NCBI RefSeq assembly: GCF_000183405.1
Contig: NC_014758.1
Location: 1,777,001 to 1,841,000 of the forward strand
Direction of reading: 5' to 3'
DNA length: 64,000 nt
Source: Calditerrivibrio nitroreducens DSM 19672
Lineage (GTDB): Bacteria > Chrysiogenota > Deferribacteres > Deferribacterales > Calditerrivibrionaceae
In this document: in pieces, positions 61,957 to 64,000 of the stretch
Layout: each line of letters starts with the position of its first letter
Numbering within the stretch: position 1 is the stretch's first letter
Made by a program: the position numbers and the translations under genes
Notes under the pieces: generated by a model
Told to the model about the DNA's origin: nothing
Databases searched by the model: none
Seen by the model: the letters and a program-made list of their open reading frames with translations, nothing else

Positions 61957-63552
61957 ATGGGGCTAAGCATTTCAAAATTAAAGGGTGATCTGTTTGGGGG
62001 GATTACAGCTGGAATTGTTGCATTACCTCTCGCTCTTGCTTTCGGTGTGGCAAGTGGTATGGGGGCTAAAGCAGGACTTTATGGTGCCATATTTTTAGGT
62101 TTTTTTGCTGCCCTTTTAGGTGGCACTAAAACACAGGTATCCGGCCCCACTGGCCCTATGACAGTCGTGATGGCGTCAATTGTCTCCGCTGTCAAGGGAG
62201 ATATCTCAACGGTGGTAATGATCGTTTTGTTGGCTGGTATATTCCAGATTTTATTCGGTATAGTAAAACTTGGTAGTTTTATCAGATATATCCCTTATCC
62301 CGTCGTTTCTGGCTTTATGTCTGGTATAGGGATAATTATTATCATTTTACAGATAAATCCGGCATTAGGAAGCCCTGTAAAAGGTTCACCAATACTTACA
62401 ATTGCAAATTTAGGATCTACGTTGTCCAATATTAACATTCAAGCGTTATTAGTTTTTATAACCACGCTATTGATCTTATATCTTACTCCTAAGAAGATTG
62501 GAAAGATCATACCTACTCCCCTTCTTGCATTAATTATAGTAACACCTATTGCAAGTATACTCAACTTTGATATTCAAAAGATAGGTACCATACCCCAAGG
62601 ACTACCGGCACCTATAATTCCATCTATTAACCTTCATATGATCAGTATTGCATTTACATTTTCCCTTAGCCTTGCTATTTTGGGTGCAATAGATTCCCTC
62701 CTCACATCCCTTGTTGCAGATTCTATTACAAGAACCAAACATAACCCAAATAGAGAACTGATTGGACAAGGGGTAGGAAATGCTTTAGCAGGATTATTTG
62801 GTGGAATCCCTGGTGCAGGGGCAACAATGAGAACGGTAATAAATGTCAAAACAGGTGGTAATTCAAGACTCTCTGGTATGATACATGCCGTATTTTTATT
62901 TGTTGTCCTTATAGGTGCAGGTAAATATGCATCATATGTACCAATGGCACTTCTGTCAGGTATTCTGATAAAAGTTGGGGTTGATATAATAGACTATAAA
63001 TTTCTAAAATTGATAAAATTTGCCCCAAAACATGATGTGATTGTAATGGCTACAGTTTTTTTTCTGACGGTTTTAGTTGATCTTATAGTTGCCGTGGGAG
63101 TGGGTCTCGTTTTGGCATCAATACTTCTCACTTACAGAATGGCAAAGCAGATGAATATAGATATACTTACTCCCCAACAGGATCAAAAAATCAGCGGAGA
63201 AATTGACACAATTGGAGAAAAATGTCTGAGGGTTATAAGGATAGATGGCCCCTTTTTCTTTGGCTCTATGACAAAGGTTGTAGATCGAGGGAATGAACTA
63301 CTTGATACAAAAGTTGTGTTATTCGATTGCTCTAAAATCCCTTTTATCGACTCATCAGCAGTATTTGCACTTGAGGATATATTTCTAACTTTAAGTGATA
63401 AAGGTATAAAAGTATTGATATATGCTGATGATAAAATTATAGACACCATAAAAAATCTGGGCATTACTAATATCATACCTCACCAGCATCTCTTTAGCGA
63501 TCTTCAAAAAGCTATAGATCATGCTAAAAAACACACAACAGAGTGCAAATAA
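61957..63552 (+). CDS. SulP-family anion transporter with STAS domain
   Basis: About 531 residues. Membrane part with 12-14 segments: GDLFGGITAGIVALPLALAFGVASGMG, TQVSGPTGPMTVVMA, IPYPVVSGFMSGIGIIII and GNALAGLFGGIPGAGATMRT are SulP hallmarks. The C-terminal STAS domain includes VVLFDCSKIPFIDSSAVFALE with the usual Ser pair. Substrate is an anion such as sulfate, bicarbonate or a dicarboxylate; it cannot be fixed from sequence. Two ATGs are possible (61945 and 61957); the second has GGGGT about 6 nt upstream and is chosen. Confidence 0.93.
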   Translation: MGLSISKLKGDLFGGITAGIVALPLALAFGVASGMGAKAGLYGAIFLGFFAALLGGTKTQVSGPTGPMTVVMASIVSAVKGDISTVVMIVLLAGIFQILFGIVKLGSFIRYIPYPVVSGFMSGIGIIIIILQINPALGSPVKGSPILTIANLGSTLSNINIQALLVFITTLLILYLTPKKIGKIIPTPLLALIIVTPIASILNFDIQKIGTIPQGLPAPIIPSINLHMISIAFTFSLSLAILGAIDSLLTSLVADSITRTKHNPNRELIGQGVGNALAGLFGGIPGAGATMRTVINVKTGGNSRLSGMIHAVFLFVVLIGAGKYASYVPMALLSGILIKVGVDIIDYKFLKLIKFAPKHDVIVMATVFFLTVLVDLIVAVGVGLVLASILLTYRMAKQMNIDILTPQQDQKISGEIDTIGEKCLRVIRIDGPFFFGSMTKVVDRGNELLDTKVVLFDCSKIPFIDSSAVFALEDIFLTLSDKGIKVLIYADDKIIDTIKNLGITNIIPHQHLFSDLQKAIDHAKKHTTECK

Positions 63553-63591
63553 TGTAAAAAAACCACATTAACTATAGCAATAAAGTTAGCA

Positions 63592-64000
63592 TCAGAGCTC
63601 CAATTCTCTACCGTAGACCTTTACGATGATCTCCCGTGCCGTTTCTTCAACTGATTTATTAGTGGTATCGACAAGATGCCATCTTCTATTCTTACTTACC
63701 AACTCGTAGATAAACTCCACCTCTTCAAGAATCTTTTTAATGTTTGTATAGTCAGAATTTGTCTTATAGTGTCTCAACCTCTCCTGTCTTATCTTTTGCA
63801 AGGTCTCTGGATCCATCACAAGGCAAACAATCTTATTTTGATCAATTGAATAAACCTCTTCCGGAATCTTCATCCCATAGATCAAAGGGATGTTAACAAC
63901 CTTATACCCCAGTTGGGCAAGATAAAAACTTGTGGGGGTTTTAGAAGTACGTGAAAGTCCCAGTATTACTATATCCGCTTCACGTATCCTCTTCATACTT
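63592..64000 (-). CDS. Pyruvate, phosphate dikinase regulatory protein (PpsR/PDRP, DUF299), 5' part outside window
   Basis: Bifunctional Ser/Thr kinase/phosphotransferase that switches PPDK (or PEP synthase) off and on. About 136 C-terminal residues are visible; the first ~130-140 lie beyond base 64000. Seen: ADIVILGLSRTSKTPTSFYLAQLGYKV (the P-loop-like GxSRTSKTPTS signature), NIPLIYGMKIPEEVY, RLRHYKTNSDYTN, and WHLVDTTNKSVEETA. An ATG at 63996 is in frame but internal to the domain, so it is not the start. It converges on the SulP gene. Confidence 0.92.
   Translation of the reverse strand, partial: SMKRIREADIVILGLSRTSKTPTSFYLAQLGYKVVNIPLIYGMKIPEEVYSIDQNKIVCLVMDPETLQKIRQERLRHYKTNSDYTNIKKILEEVEFIYELVSKNRRWHLVDTTNKSVEETAREIIVKVYGRELEL

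Noticed and set aside
63592-63996. Complete 134-residue protein starting at 63996
   Set aside because: The sequence corresponds only to the C-terminal part of a DUF299 regulatory protein, and the frame stays open to the window edge, so the gene is cut, not short.

Overview
This 64 kb window looks like a chromosomal stretch of a Gram-negative, AT-rich, anaerobe-type bacterium. It encodes a complete meso-DAP-type peptidoglycan cluster, LPS heptose genes, AddAB, haem and quinone biosynthesis, and many sensory proteins. Protein character and gene order suggest a Deferribacterota member (Calditerrivibrio/Deferribacter-like). That is an inference from recognition, not a database result.

Layout. 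(1) 1-12.7 kb, minus strand: dcw cell-wall/division operon mraZ-rsmH-ftsL-ftsI-murE-murF-mraY-murD-ftsW-murG-murC-ddl (ddl cut by the window edge), driven by a strong sigma70 promoter with MraZ-type decamer repeats. (2) 12.8-18.3 kb, plus strand: hybrid histidine kinase, rhomboid protease, SDH-type ClpP-like membrane protease, TehA/SLAC1-like transporter. (3) 18.4-24.1 kb, minus strand: phoH-gmhA-hldE2-mfd. (4) 24.2-26.7 kb: TIGR01777 epimerase and an unknown membrane protein. (5) 26.76-27.05 kb, minus strand: a small HesB/IscA-like gene with an in-frame TGA and a downstream hairpin, a probable selenoprotein. (6) 27.1-33.0 kb: addB/addA. (7) 33.4-38.9 kb: PIG3-like quinone oxidoreductase, a polar amino-acid ABC importer without its ATPase, a CCA-adding enzyme, a stand-alone pyruvate-kinase C-terminal-like protein. 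(8) 38.9-46.1 kb, plus strand: a tight ten-gene run (phosphodiesterase, FAD protein, hemE, hemH, ubiA, ubiX, zinc ribbon, coiled coil, HDOD, lipoprotein), facing a minus-strand pseudokinase-FapA fusion. (9) tRNA-Thr/Tyr/Gly at 48.8-49.0 kb, none with an encoded CCA. (10) 49.2-51.5 kb, minus strand: DUF362 Tat protein plus a fused NapH/NapG-like polyferredoxin. (11) 51.7-58.6 kb, plus strand: an eight-gene run joining signalling (HAD, phosphotransferase-like protein, CheY, HDOD, SpoIIE phosphatase) to ubiE-ubiD-nth. (12) 58.7-61.6 kb: a diguanylate cyclase gene split by an intact IS256-family element with perfect 8-bp target duplications. (13) 61.6-64 kb: a heptamer tandem repeat, a SulP transporter, and the C-terminal part of a PPDK regulatory protein.

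How they work together. The two plus-strand runs hold complementary halves of a UbiA/UbiX/UbiD/UbiE quinone-nucleus pathway. In an anaerobe this is probably menaquinone made by the futalosine route. Each half is translationally coupled to an HDOD protein. Haem genes, the quinol-dehydrogenase-like iron-sulfur protein and the Fe-S HesB protein fit a respiratory lifestyle. The strongest points for follow-up are the candidate selenoprotein, the pseudokinase-FapA fusion, the IS-interrupted cyclase, the signalling/quinone operon, and four genes whose -10 box lies only 6-7 nt before the ATG, implying leaderless mRNAs.
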